A stretch of 64,000 nt of DNA. Origin: RYN-230 sp963844695. Its GTDB lineage: Bacteria; Actinomycetota; Actinomycetes; Streptosporangiales; Streptosporangiaceae. The position numbers and the translations under genes are program-made. Below the pieces are notes generated by a model. It ran no database searches, had not been told where the DNA came from, and saw only the letters and a program-made list of their open reading frames with translations. The DNA is taken from the NCBI GenBank assembly GCA_963844695.1, contig CAWJPL010000016.1, positions 1-64,000 of the forward strand. Reading direction: 5' to 3'. The number at the start of each line of letters is the position of its first letter. Within the stretch, counting starts at the first letter, position 1. Shown here one piece after another: positions 20,921-29,399 of this stretch.

Positions 20921-21610
20921 ATGTCCGCCACCGTGAACCGCTTCCGACCAGCCTCGCAGCAGCGTGGTGAGGAAACCCGCACCCGCATCCTGGAAGCCGC
21001 GCTCGAGCTGTTCGCGGCGAGCGGCTTCGAAGGCGCCAGCACCCGTACCATTGCTGAGCAGGCCGGCGTCAATCTCCCTGCCATTCAGTATTACTTCGGA
21101 AGTAAGGAAGGCCTTTACCGCGCCGTTGTCGAACAATTCAGCCAGGAGATGCAGGCCGGTGTCTCGCCGATCGCGGAGCGCATTCGCACCGAGCTTGCCA
21201 GCGGTCAAGCCTCGCGACGCAAACTTGTAGCCCTCCTGTGCGAAATGCTCGAAATTGTGATCGCACTGATCCTCGATGACAGTGTCCCCAACCGCGAATC
21301 GCGCCAGCGTTTCTTCGCCCGTATGGAGGTCGAACCGAACGCCGCCGTCGACGCGCTACAGGATGACATGATCCGTCACGTCTGCACGCCATGCTGCGAG
21401 ATCATCAGCCGCCTCATCGACCGCCCGGCCAACGACGAACGCGTGTTGCTGCACGCGATGACCATCATCGGACAGGCCAAAATGTTCTGTGGATGGGGGA
21501 CCAATCGCATTCTGCATTGGGAGACCATCAGCGAAGAGCGCATACGTGCCGCCCAACTGATTGTTCGACAACACGTCCAGGCGATTTTTCGCGACCCTCG
21601 GAGCAGATGA
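20921..21610 (+). CDS. TetR/AcrR-family regulator with CerR-type C-terminal domain
   Basis: A 229-residue repressor. The N-terminal helix-turn-helix is clear: RILEAALELFAASGFEGAST, then RTIAEQAGVNLPAIQYYFGS and KEGLYRAVVEQF. The ligand domain, with ESRQRFFARMEVEPNAAVDA and MTIIGQAKMFC, matches the DUF1956/CerR group that often sits before RND or ABC multidrug efflux operons. Its stop overlaps the start of a NodT-type lipoprotein gene by four bases (ATGA), so the two are coupled. A palindrome upstream is the likely operator. Confidence 0.88.
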   Translation: MSATVNRFRPASQQRGEETRTRILEAALELFAASGFEGASTRTIAEQAGVNLPAIQYYFGSKEGLYRAVVEQFSQEMQAGVSPIAERIRTELASGQASRRKLVALLCEMLEIVIALILDDSVPNRESRQRFFARMEVEPNAAVDALQDDMIRHVCTPCCEIISRLIDRPANDERVLLHAMTIIGQAKMFCGWGTNRILHWETISEERIRAAQLIVRQHVQAIFRDPRSR

Positions 21611-21780
21611 TTGTGAATCGAGCAGCAAGCCTGAGCGCGTTAAGCATCGCGCTCGCCATGGCCGGTTGCGCGGTTGGTCCGGATTTCCACCGTCCCGCGC
21701 CACCGACAGACAGTGGCTACACGCCTGAGCCGCTGCGCCCGCAGACCGCGTCCGCCAACACGCGCAGCGGCGAGGCGCAG
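21607..21780 (+). pseudogene. RND efflux outer-membrane lipoprotein (NodT type), N-terminal fragment
   Basis: From ATG 21607 the product reads SALSIALAMAGCAVGPDFHR, a lipoprotein signal with a lipobox ending A-G-C followed by the VGPDF..P start typical of NodT/OprM outer-membrane factors, then PPTDSGYTPEPL. After about 57 residues the homology stops, and sequence on the other strand becomes actinobacterial EgtA. The frame stays open to 22107 by chance only. The intact protein would be about 470 residues. The loss is caused by the block B/C join. Confidence 0.75.
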
Positions 21781-21790
21781 AACGCACCGA
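21770..21790. other. Probable assembly junction B/C
   Basis: A proteobacterial efflux lipoprotein gene running rightward and an actinobacterial EgtA gene running leftward both lose homology within these roughly 20 bases. To the right, GC content and codon use change to the high-GC actinomycete style and indels nearly vanish. No transposase, tRNA or repeat marks a natural insertion edge. Confidence 0.75.
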
Positions 21791-23018
21791 CCGCGTCGCG
21801 GATCGCCAGGGGGGCGCCGAGCCGGCCGAGCGCCGCGTCGGCCGCGGCGAAGCACTCCCGGCTGGCCGCGGCCAGTTGCGGGTCGTCCTGGCCGAGCCGG
21901 GCCGCGCGCAGCAGCAGGTCGCCGGGACGGCCGTCCTTCTGCAGCGGCTCCACCGCGGCCATCGCGGCCTGCGCGGCGACCGGGTCGTCGAGCAGGGCGG
22001 ACACCACCGCGGTCGGCACGATCCAGCCGTCGCCCGGCTGGGCGTCGATCACCCGGAGCTCCAGGTGCCCGCGCGGCCGGACCGGCGGGAACAGGGTGGA
22101 CAGGTGATAGTCGAGGTCGTCAGCGGTCGGCGGCGGCCCGACGGCGCCGCGCACCCAGTCGCGGAACGTGAGGCCAGACGGCGCGGTCCAGCGCAGGGAT
22201 CCGGGATCACGCAGCACCATGACCTGGGCGTCGAGCACGTAGCTCACCCACGCGGCCCGCGGATCGGTGTCCTCCGGCCAGTCCGGCCCCCGGTCCGCTG
22301 ACCCTGGCTCTGCTTCCTCAGGAGCCCGGGTCCGGCTGGGGTCGAGCCGGGACCACACCGCCTGCCGGGTCGACTTCCAGCCCGACATCCGCCCGTCCTG
22401 GAACGGGGAGTTCGCGAACGAGGCCACCAGCACCGGGACCAGCCCGTGCAGGAGATGCCAGCGCCACCGGAAGCCCGAGGGGCCGCCCTGCTCCTGCCCG
22501 GCGTCTACGCAGACCTGGACGGAGGCGGTGCTGCACATCATGACCCGGCCCCAGGGGCCGGTGCGGTCGAAGAACTCTTCCATCGCCGCGTAGCGCGGAA
22601 GGTCGAGGACGCGGCGCGGGGGTCTGAGGGGATCGAGGCCGTGCCCGGCGAGGCTGAGGCCCGCCGGCGCGATGGCCTGGCGAACGGCCGTAAGGTCGCT
22701 GCGGGCCGCCGCCACGCAGCCGCCCAGGCCGGAGGCGGGCGCGGAGCTCAGCTCGACCTGGCCGCCGGGCTCGGTGGTGAGCCGGCCCCGGCCAGGGAGC
22801 GCCCCGGGCTCGTCCAGGCGGGCGAGGGCGGCGGCCACTCGCCGCTGGTCCACGGGGAGAGCGGGGTCACGGCCGTCGCAGACCAGCCATTCCAGCTCTA
22901 CCCCGACCCGTCCGGGAGGGCCGGTCTTGAAGGCGATCCCGTGCGCCTGCGCCTCCGCGTCTTCTTCGGTAAGCGGTGGGCCAGACGAGCGGTCAGCACA
23001 GCCACGCTCAGAAGTCAT
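21785..23018 (-). CDS. egtA: Glutamate-cysteine ligase EgtA, 3'-truncated by the junction
   Basis: EgtA makes gamma-glutamylcysteine for ergothioneine biosynthesis. Family features are AHGIAFKTGPPGRVGVELEW near the N-terminus, LTTEPGGQVELSSAP, SLAGHGLDPLRPPRRVLDLP, RVMMCSTASVQVCVDAG and the substrate-site region HLLHGLVPVLVASFANSPFQ. The last family-like residues are LAIRDAV, after which the sequence belongs to another genome, so perhaps 20-30 residues are missing. ATG 23018 overlaps the stop of the upstream transporter frame as ATGA. The rest of the egt set would be expected beyond the lost end. The start at MTSERG fits the LTEEDAEAQAHG beginning seen in relatives. Confidence 0.8.
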
Positions 23019-24697
23019 CGATTACCCCGTCCGTGTCGGTGGTGCCAGGCACGTAGTAGGAAACCCCGTCTTCCTCGCTGCAATTCCACCCTGCCATACC
23101 CGCAGACCCCGGGCCGATGCACCCGGAGGTGAGGCGGGAGTGACCCCGCACGAGGTGGATGTCGTGGTCCTGGGCCTGGGCCCGGGGCCAAGGACGCCGC
23201 GGAGCGGCTGGCCGCCGCCGGTCCCTCAACACCGGCACTTACCCGTTCGTGCGGCCCATCGAGGGTCTGCCGGGCACCCGTACTGGGCCAGCCGGGAGGC
23301 CATCGAGGCCACTGAGTTCCGGCGGTCGCTGGTCGTCTTCGGCGGCGGGCCGCCGGCGCGGAACTTTCCCAAGTCTTTGCCCGATTCGGGGCCCGGGTTA
23401 CCCGTAATCGAGGGCTCCGGCCGGCTGCCGCACCCTGAGCGGCGGCGGCGAGGCTGGCCCGGTTGCTGTACCGGGTGAACCCGGGCAGGGCGAGGCAGAC
23501 GAGACCGACCGCGCCGACGCACGCCAGCCCGCCCGACCAGGCCGCGACGCGGGGGCTGGTCAGGCTGGCCACCCCGCCGGCCCGCAACTGCCCCGCCGAT
23601 GGGCCGACGCTGTAGCTGAGCATCTCCACGCCGGCCAGCCGGCCACGCAGCTCGTCCGGGATGGTCTGGTTCCACAGCGTGCTGCGGAAGATCGCGCTGA
23701 TCTCGTCTGCGGCCCCGGCGGCGAGCAGGCAGGCCAGTGCGGCGGCCACGTCCGGGGCGAACCCGAACGCGGCGATGGCGGCCCCCCACCCGGCCGCGGC
23801 CAGGGCGATCGCCACCCCGTGCCGGTGCACCCGGCTGGTCCACCCGCTCACCGCCGACGCGCCCAGCGCACCCGCGGAGGGAGCGGCGAACATCAGCCCC
23901 ACCGACCACGGCGCGTGCAGCGTGACGGCCAGGAACGGGAACAGGGCGACGGGGTAAGCCAGGGTCATCGCGGCCAGGTCGGCGAGGTAGGAGCCGAGCA
24001 GTTCCGGGCGCCGCCGCGCGTAGTCCAGCCCGGCCAGCACGCTGCGCACACCCGGGCGTGCCTCCCGCGGCCCCGGTCCTGCGGGCCTGTCCGGCCCGGC
24101 CGCTGGCGGGGGCAGCCGTCTCAGCCTGCTCAGCAGGACGAAGGACACGGCGAAGCTGGCGGTGTCGAGCCCATAGACCAGCTGCGGGCCCACGGCGGCG
24201 GCGAGCGCCCCGCCCAGCGCGGTCCCTAGCAGGACACTGGCGTTGGTGCTCACGCCGAGCAGCCCGGCCGCGGCGGCGAGCTGATCACGGGGCACGGTCC
24301 GGGGCACCGCCGCGTCGAAGGAGGGCCGTTGCAGCGCGCTCAGCGCGGTCATCGCCGCGGCCAGCAGGTACAGCGGCCACACCGCAGGCCGGGCCAGCAG
24401 CGCGTTGAGCAGCAGCAGCGCGGCCAGCACGCCGAGGCCGGCCTCGCCCCAGCGCAGCAGCACGCCGCGGTCGAGCCGGTCCGCCAGCACCCCGCCGTAC
24501 AGCCCGAACGCCATCAGCGGGACGAGCTCGGCCACCCCGAGCAGGCCCACGGCCAGCGTGGACCCGGTGAGCTGCCTGGCCTGGACCAGCAGCGCGACGG
24601 CGCTGGCCTCAGTCCCCAGCAGCGTGACGGTGCGGCTGCACAGCAGCCAGCGGAAGTCCGCGGCCCCGCGCAGCGGCGAAAGATCCATCCGCAGCAT
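23015..24697 (-). CDS. MFS transporter (EntS-like), C-terminus run on
   Basis: A 12-helix carrier of the MFS_3/enterobactin-exporter type: FRWLLCSRTVTLLGTEASAV, VPLMAFGLYGGVLADRLDR (motif A), NASVLLGTALGGALAAAVGP and NQTIPDELRGRLAGVEMLS. Family homology ends around GFTRYSNRASLAAAAQG (about 23440). The next 140 residues are Arg/Pro/Ala-rich and non-helical, and they lie opposite a decayed plus-strand flavoprotein gene. I infer that the original stop was lost and the frame now runs antisense through the remnant until it meets egtA. Substrate unknown; cotranscription with egtA is likely from the ATGA overlap. Confidence 0.75.
   Translation of the reverse strand: MLRMDLSPLRGAADFRWLLCSRTVTLLGTEASAVALLVQARQLTGSTLAVGLLGVAELVPLMAFGLYGGVLADRLDRGVLLRWGEAGLGVLAALLLLNALLARPAVWPLYLLAAAMTALSALQRPSFDAAVPRTVPRDQLAAAAGLLGVSTNASVLLGTALGGALAAAVGPQLVYGLDTASFAVSFVLLSRLRRLPPPAAGPDRPAGPGPREARPGVRSVLAGLDYARRRPELLGSYLADLAAMTLAYPVALFPFLAVTLHAPWSVGLMFAAPSAGALGASAVSGWTSRVHRHGVAIALAAAGWGAAIAAFGFAPDVAAALACLLAAGAADEISAIFRSTLWNQTIPDELRGRLAGVEMLSYSVGPSAGQLRAGGVASLTSPRVAAWSGGLACVGAVGLVCLALPGFTRYSNRASLAAAAQGAAAGRSPRLRVTRAPNRAKTWESSAPAARRRRRPATAGTQWPRWPPGWPSTGARQTLDGPHERVSAGVEGPAAASRSAASLAPGPGPGPRHPPRAGSLPPHLRVHRPGVCGYGRVELQRGRRGFLLRAWHHRHGRGNR
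23140..23445 (+). pseudogene. Decayed pyridine-nucleotide disulfide oxidoreductase gene
   Basis: A GTG at 23140 follows GGAGGTGAGG and opens VTPHEVDVVVLGLGPG, the FAD-binding start of a lipoamide-dehydrogenase/mercuric-reductase-like flavoprotein. After a frame change come AKDAAERLAAAG, then, after a gap of about 100 missing residues including the redox-Cys region, a part around IEGLPGT, and YWASREAIEATEF and SLVVFGGGP. These match the central and NAD-binding parts of the family. QVFARFGARVT and VIEGSGRL follow with more indels. Internal deletion plus several frameshifts mark genuine decay. The neighbouring MFS reading frame lies on the opposite strand. Confidence 0.6.
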
Positions 24698-24777
24698 GCC
24701 GCGGTCACGCTAGCAGCGGGACCGTCCAGGGAGCATCCCGGTTTCCGCTGGGCCGGCCCCGGCAGTCCGGGCGGCCC

Positions 24778-24817
24778 GGCCGGTGGTCCGGCGGCACCCG
24801 CCGCCGGACCACCGGCC
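24778..24817. terminator. 18-bp perfect hairpin downstream of the GH53 gene
   Basis: Arms 24778-24795 and 24800-24817 are exact complements (GGCCGGTGGTCCGGCGGC on the left) with loop ACCC. It lies 60 bases beyond the galactanase stop and 80 bases before the MFS start, so on the minus strand it separates the two genes. Actinomycete terminators often lack a T-run, as this one does. Confidence 0.75.
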
Positions 24818-24876
24818 TGAGTGGTCAGCCGCCCATTCCTCGCATACGCCCGACCGCGCTCAGCCGCCCGCCTCGC

Positions 24877-26586
24877 TCATCCACCGACGACACACGGGAC
24901 GTCCCACGGGTCATAGCTCTGGCACACGGCGGCCGGGTTCTGGAAGATCCCGGCCGACGGAAGGGCCACGCCCTGGGAGTTGAACAGGGTGAGGTTGGCG
25001 TTCGGGGTGCCGACGCCCGTCCCGGGCTCCCACGGCACGCCGGGGATCCAGTCCGGCGCCCAGTAGAACAGCCCCGCGCCCAGCCCGTCGGGCACCTGGG
25101 CCAGGATCGACAGCTCGTCCGTCACGAAGGACAGCTGGCCGCCGGGGCTGGCCGGATATCCGGGCGAGAGCTGGCTGGGCTCCCACACGAAGTTGCCGGT
25201 GCTGTCGCCGATCGGGCTGTTGCCGTTGGCCAGCGTCCACGGGTACTGGGTCTCCGCGATGACGATCTTCTTGTGGAACTGGGTGGCCAGCGCGTCCACG
25301 TTCTGCCGCATGGCCGAGATCGCGCCGTGGAAGAACGGGTAGTAGGACAGGCCGATCACGTCGAACGGCACGCCCTCGGCCACCAGGTTGCCGAAGAAGG
25401 CCTGGCTGAGGCTGTTGTTGCCGCCCTGGTCGTAATGCATCATGATCAGCAGCTGGTGACCTGGCGGGTTGGCGGCCCGGGCGCCGGCCACGCCCGCCTT
25501 GAGCAGGGTGGCCAGGTTGTCGTAGTCCGCGGGCACCGACGGGTCGTTCACCTCGCCGACCGGCCACAGGATGCCGTTGCGGATCTCGTTCCCGATCGAC
25601 ACCATGTCCACCGGCGTGCCCTGCTTCGCGAACGCGCTGATCACCTGCTGGGTGTAGGACTGCACGGTCGCGGTGAGCTGGGCCAGGTCCTGGCCCTGCC
25701 ACGCGGCGGGGATGTTCTGCTTGGTCGGGTCGGCCCAGAAGTCGGAGTACATCACGTCCAGGTAGATCTTCATCCCGGCCGCGTGCACCTGACGGGCCAG
25801 GGCCAGGTCGGTGGCCAGGTCGCTGTAGCCCGCGGGCGGGTTCACCCACAGCCGCATCCGGACGTAGTTGGCGCCGTTCTCCTTCATGATCGTGACCGGG
25901 CTCTGCCGCTGGCCGTGATAGGTGAACTGGGCCCCGGCCGCGAGTTCCTGCGGGGTGAAGGACAGGTCAGCACCGAGGTCCATGCCCGCTGCCGCGGGGT
26001 CGGGCCCGTAAGCCCGGAACTCCCCCACGCACACGTCCGCGCCGGTGTCGCTGTACACGGTGAGCTGGGCGTACCGGGCCTGGGTGCCGTGGGGCAGCGG
26101 CACGTACATCGGGTTCCCGGGGTCCAGCGCCACGTTACGGGCGGCAGGCACGGCCTGCCAGTCACCCGCCTGGGTGGCGATCTTGATGGTCGCGCTGGCT
26201 GACGGGCTGCTGGCGTCCAGCGTGATGCCGAGGTCGCTGAGGCTGCGAACCTGGCCCAGGTCGACCACCAGGTTCCCGGTCCACGCCCCGGTGCACCAGT
26301 CGGTGCCGGCGTCGCCGTCGATCGCGTTCGAGGCCGGGTTCCCCGACTCGGTGGAGTCGGCACTGGCCTGCCCGGACAGCGCCCAGTTGACGGTCGGGAC
26401 GTGCTGCGGGCCCGGAGCGCCGGCCTGCGGGGACACCGCCGAGCCGGACAGGCTGGCCATCAGCGGCAGGACCAGCAGGGCCGGAGCCGCGGTGAGCGCA
26501 CGGCGCCTGGTCAGCCCGGGGCGCCTTAACCCGCCCCGCAGCCAGACGGCCAGGCGGGAGGCGGCCCGGCGGGACACGTCGTCCAT
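24877..26586 (-). CDS. Secreted arabinogalactan endo-1,4-beta-galactanase, GH53, with F5/8-type domain
   Basis: A 569-residue exported glycoside hydrolase that would cut beta-1,4-galactan side chains of plant pectin. The start at 26586 has GGAG upstream; the leader contains twin arginines (LTRRRALTAAPALLVLPLMA). Residues about 75-210 form a discoidin (F5/8 type C) carbohydrate-binding domain (SNAIDGDAGTDWCTGAWTGN). The GH53 domain begins GMDLGADLSFTPQELAAGAQ and contains NYVRMRLWVNPP, the acid/base Glu in VSIGNEIRNGILWP, IGLSYYPFFHG and the nucleophile Glu in KIVIAETQYPW. All catalytic motifs are present. It stands alone, and a hairpin follows the stop. Confidence 0.92.
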   Translation of the reverse strand: MDDVSRRAASRLAVWLRGGLRRPGLTRRRALTAAPALLVLPLMASLSGSAVSPQAGAPGPQHVPTVNWALSGQASADSTESGNPASNAIDGDAGTDWCTGAWTGNLVVDLGQVRSLSDLGITLDASSPSASATIKIATQAGDWQAVPAARNVALDPGNPMYVPLPHGTQARYAQLTVYSDTGADVCVGEFRAYGPDPAAAGMDLGADLSFTPQELAAGAQFTYHGQRQSPVTIMKENGANYVRMRLWVNPPAGYSDLATDLALARQVHAAGMKIYLDVMYSDFWADPTKQNIPAAWQGQDLAQLTATVQSYTQQVISAFAKQGTPVDMVSIGNEIRNGILWPVGEVNDPSVPADYDNLATLLKAGVAGARAANPPGHQLLIMMHYDQGGNNSLSQAFFGNLVAEGVPFDVIGLSYYPFFHGAISAMRQNVDALATQFHKKIVIAETQYPWTLANGNSPIGDSTGNFVWEPSQLSPGYPASPGGQLSFVTDELSILAQVPDGLGAGLFYWAPDWIPGVPWEPGTGVGTPNANLTLFNSQGVALPSAGIFQNPAAVCQSYDPWDVPCVVGG

Positions 26587-26836
26587 GATGATCTCCGTTC
26601 TGTGCAGGGTGGCGGGGCGCGTGCCCGGCCCCGCCGGGATGGGTCCGCAGGCCAGCGGCCTGCCGTGGTGCGCACGACCAGACGCGATCGCACACAGTTC
26701 TCCGCAAACCAACAACTGAACTCACCCGAACAGTAGATCCGGGGGTGCGGCGCGGCAATGGGCCCCGCGGCCGGTGGCCAGCGATAGGTGGCCAGCGGCG
26801 AAGCGGTAGCTTGGTGCGCGAACAGGAGGCGTACCG

Positions 26837-27781
26837 ATGAGTGGCGGGATCGAGCACCTGGTCCAGACCGGACCGCTGATCCTGGCCGCCCCGATCGCGG
26901 CCGCCGCCGGTGCGCTGACGTTCCTGTCGCCCTGTGTGCTGCCGCTGGTCCCCGGCTACCTGTCCTACGTGACCGGCATGTCCGGGACCGACGCGCAGCG
27001 GGCCGAGGCGGCTGCGGCCGAGCGGGTGGCCGTGGCGCCCGATGGGACCGCCGTGACTTCGGACGATCCGGGCGACGGCGCCGGGGCGGCTCCGGGTTCG
27101 GCCAGCATGAGTCCAGGCGCGGCCAGCGGGACTCCGGCCGCGGTCGGCCACTCCGCCCGGCCGGCCGGCGCCGTGACGGCGGGCCGTCCCGCCCGAGGAC
27201 GGACCTTGCTGGGCACGACGCTGTTCGTCATCGGGTTCTCTCTGGTGTTCGCCACCGAAGGCCTGGCCTTCGGCGGCCTGGGGCTAGTGCTGCAGCGACA
27301 TGAGGCCGGCGTGACCCAGGTGCTGGGCGGGGTCACGATCGTGCTGGGCCTGCTGTTCGCGGGCGTTTTCGACCGCTTTACTATCGCCGGGCGGATCGTC
27401 CGGCCGTCGATCCGGCCCCGGGCCGGCCTGATCGGCGCCCCGCTGCTCGGCGTGCTGTTCGCGGTGAGCTGGACCCCGTGCATCGGCCCCACCCTGTCCG
27501 TCGTGATGTCACTGGCCCTGACCTCGGGGACCGCAGTGCGCGGCGCCGTGCTCGCCTTCATCTACGGCCTGGGCCTGGGCATCCCGTTCATCATCGTGGC
27601 CCTGGCCTTCCAGCGCGGGATGACCGCGTTCCAGTTCGCCCGGCGGCACGCCCAGCTCATCGCCCGGGTCGGCGGCGGCCTGCTGGTCCTGGTGGGCATC
27701 CTCGAGGTGAGCGGCGCCTGGACCACCGCCATCGACTGGCTCAAGATCCACTGGCTAGCCAGCTACCAGTCACCCCTCTAG
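26837..27781 (+). CDS. ccdA: CcdA/DsbD-type thiol-disulfide membrane protein
   Basis: A 314-residue six-helix protein that passes reducing equivalents across the membrane for cytochrome c maturation or related thiol reduction. The two redox cysteines lie in the family motifs LTFLSPCVLPLVPGYLSYVT and VSWTPCIGPTLSVVMS. AGGAGG sits just before ATG 26837. A non-conserved Ala/Gly-rich cytoplasmic loop of about 60 residues lies between helices 1 and 2. The resA, resB and resC partners usual in actinomycete ccs clusters are absent here, so the specific partner is unknown. Confidence 0.9.
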   Translation: MSGGIEHLVQTGPLILAAPIAAAAGALTFLSPCVLPLVPGYLSYVTGMSGTDAQRAEAAAAERVAVAPDGTAVTSDDPGDGAGAAPGSASMSPGAASGTPAAVGHSARPAGAVTAGRPARGRTLLGTTLFVIGFSLVFATEGLAFGGLGLVLQRHEAGVTQVLGGVTIVLGLLFAGVFDRFTIAGRIVRPSIRPRAGLIGAPLLGVLFAVSWTPCIGPTLSVVMSLALTSGTAVRGAVLAFIYGLGLGIPFIIVALAFQRGMTAFQFARRHAQLIARVGGGLLVLVGILEVSGAWTTAIDWLKIHWLASYQSPL

Positions 27782-27850
27782 TCCCCGGGACGACGAGGTA
27801 AGCCCGGGGACGCACTCCGTCCGCGGGCGGAGTGTCCTACAGTCGGGTCC

Positions 27851-28909
27851 GTGACGGCCTGGCGGGTACGTGCCACCTTGCTCCCGGACGGAGACCTGGT
27901 GGACGCGGGGATCAGCGACCAGGGCCAGTGGACCTGGCGGCCCGCGTCCGGAGCGGAGGACCTCCCCGGGCGGTTCGTCCTCCCTGGCCTGGTCAACGCC
28001 CACTGCCACCTCAGTGTCGGGCTGACCGGGAGCGGCGCGCCGGTCGCCCTGGAGCCGGAGGCCATGGCGGCCAACCTGAGGAACGCGCACGGCGCCGGGA
28101 TCACCGCGATCCGGGACACGGGCAGCCCGGGCAGCCTCACGTTGCGCGTCCTCGCGACCGGGGCCGGCACCGGACTCCAGGCGTGCGGGCGGTTCCTGGC
28201 CCCGGAGGGCCGGTACTACCCCGGCCTGCACGTGCCCGTCCCGCCGGAACAGCTGGTGGCCGCGGCCCTGGCCGAGATACAGAACGGCGCGGCCTGGATC
28301 AAGGTCATCGCCGACTTCCGGTCCCTCGGTCCTGGTGAGGAGTCCCCGGCGCCGTCGCCCACCTATCCGCTGGACGACATCCGGCGCCTGGTCGAGGCGG
28401 TTCACGGCGCGGGCGCCCGCGTCGCGGCGCACTCCACGACCGGCTACGTCACGGAACTGATCGCCGCGGGGGTCGACTCGGTCGAGCATGGCACGGCCCT
28501 GGACGAGGCCGGCGTCAAGTCGCTGGCGGCCCGCGGCGGGGCGTGGACGCCGACGCTGTGCGCCACGACCGGCCCTCCCGGCAGTGACGACACACCAGCG
28601 CGCCTCGAGCTCCGGGAGCGGCTGCGTTACCTGCTGCCGAAGGCAGCAGAACGCGGTCTGACGATCATGACCGGAACCGACGTGGTCGGCAGCATCCCCC
28701 GCGAGGTCGCGCTGCTGGCCGAACTCGGGCTGGCGCCCCAGGCGGCGCTCGCGGCCGCCAGCACGTCCGCGCGCCAGTACCTGGGCTTCACCAGCCTGGG
28801 CGAAGGCGAACCCGCTGACCTGGTCACCTACGGCGGCGACCCACGCGGTGATCCGGCGGTGCTCGGCCAGCCGGAGGCGATATTCGTGGCCGGCACCCGC
28901 ATCAGATAG
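27851..28909 (+). CDS. Amidohydrolase, imidazolonepropionase-like
   Basis: A 352-residue metal-dependent hydrolase of the amidohydrolase superfamily. Motifs are the N-terminal metal site in VLPGLVNAHCHLSVG (HxH), AWIKVIADFRSL with the bridging Lys, AHSTTGYVTELIAAGVDSVE then HGTALDEAG, and the Asp strand TIMTGTDVVGSIPREV. The C-terminal beta-sandwich part ends LGEGEPADLVTYGGDP. Start is GTG 27851. Nearest relatives act on cyclic amides or peptide-like substrates; no neighbour suggests which. It follows ccdA by 70 bases but is probably separate. Confidence 0.85.
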   Translation: MTAWRVRATLLPDGDLVDAGISDQGQWTWRPASGAEDLPGRFVLPGLVNAHCHLSVGLTGSGAPVALEPEAMAANLRNAHGAGITAIRDTGSPGSLTLRVLATGAGTGLQACGRFLAPEGRYYPGLHVPVPPEQLVAAALAEIQNGAAWIKVIADFRSLGPGEESPAPSPTYPLDDIRRLVEAVHGAGARVAAHSTTGYVTELIAAGVDSVEHGTALDEAGVKSLAARGGAWTPTLCATTGPPGSDDTPARLELRERLRYLLPKAAERGLTIMTGTDVVGSIPREVALLAELGLAPQAALAAASTSARQYLGFTSLGEGEPADLVTYGGDPRGDPAVLGQPEAIFVAGTRIR

Positions 28910-28942
28910 CGGCGGTCCCGTGCGCTACGCCTACGCCCACGG

Positions 28943-29302
28943 TTACGCCGACCCCGTGCCACCCGCGTGACGTGCGTCGTCCATAGCGGTGCGGAGGGCC
29001 GAGGTGGTCGTGGCCACGGCTATGGCGCCCCCGCCGAGGACGAGAGCGACCAGGCAGGCGAAGGCGAGCACCGAGGCCAGGTTGATCGCGGGCGCGGTGG
29101 CCAGCAGCCAGGCCGCCAGGGCGAGCACGGCGACCAGGACGGAGAGCGTCGCCAGCAGGGCCAGGACCTTGCCGCCCAGGGAGAATGTGGGCCGGCAGTT
29201 TCCGTCGGCCCAGTGCAGCGTGCGCGGGGCGCCGCACCGCCGGCAGCGGTCCAGGTTGGCCGGGTACTCGGCGGTCAGCTGGAACTGTGCGTCAGTGGGC
29301 AT
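28943..29302 (-). CDS. Small membrane protein with a Cys-pair N-terminus
   Basis: A 119-residue protein. The N-terminal part carries CRRCGAPRTLHWADGNCRPT, which could form a small zinc site, followed by two hydrophobic helices (VLALLATLSVLVAVLALAAW and LASVLAFACLVALVLGGGAI). I prefer the start at 29302 (MPTDAQFQLTAEYPANLDRC) because sequence upstream of it looks non-coding. No family was recognised. It is convergent with the amidohydrolase and 97 bases past the tricorn stop. Confidence 0.55.
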   Translation of the reverse strand: MPTDAQFQLTAEYPANLDRCRRCGAPRTLHWADGNCRPTFSLGGKVLALLATLSVLVAVLALAAWLLATAPAINLASVLAFACLVALVLGGGAIAVATTTSALRTAMDDARHAGGTGSA

Positions 29303-29399
29303 GAGGCTCAGCTTCTTTCGGCAGGCCAGCGCCAGGCGGAGGCGGAAGCCAGCACCCTGCGCCGTCACCTTCCATGATGCGACGGGCGGGCCGTGATGG

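Noticed and set aside
21607..22107. An open frame continuing from the NodT start through to 22107 as if a fused protein
   Set aside because: After about residue 57 the translation is low-complexity Arg/Ser/Pro-rich sequence antisense to EgtA. High-GC antisense frames stay open by chance.
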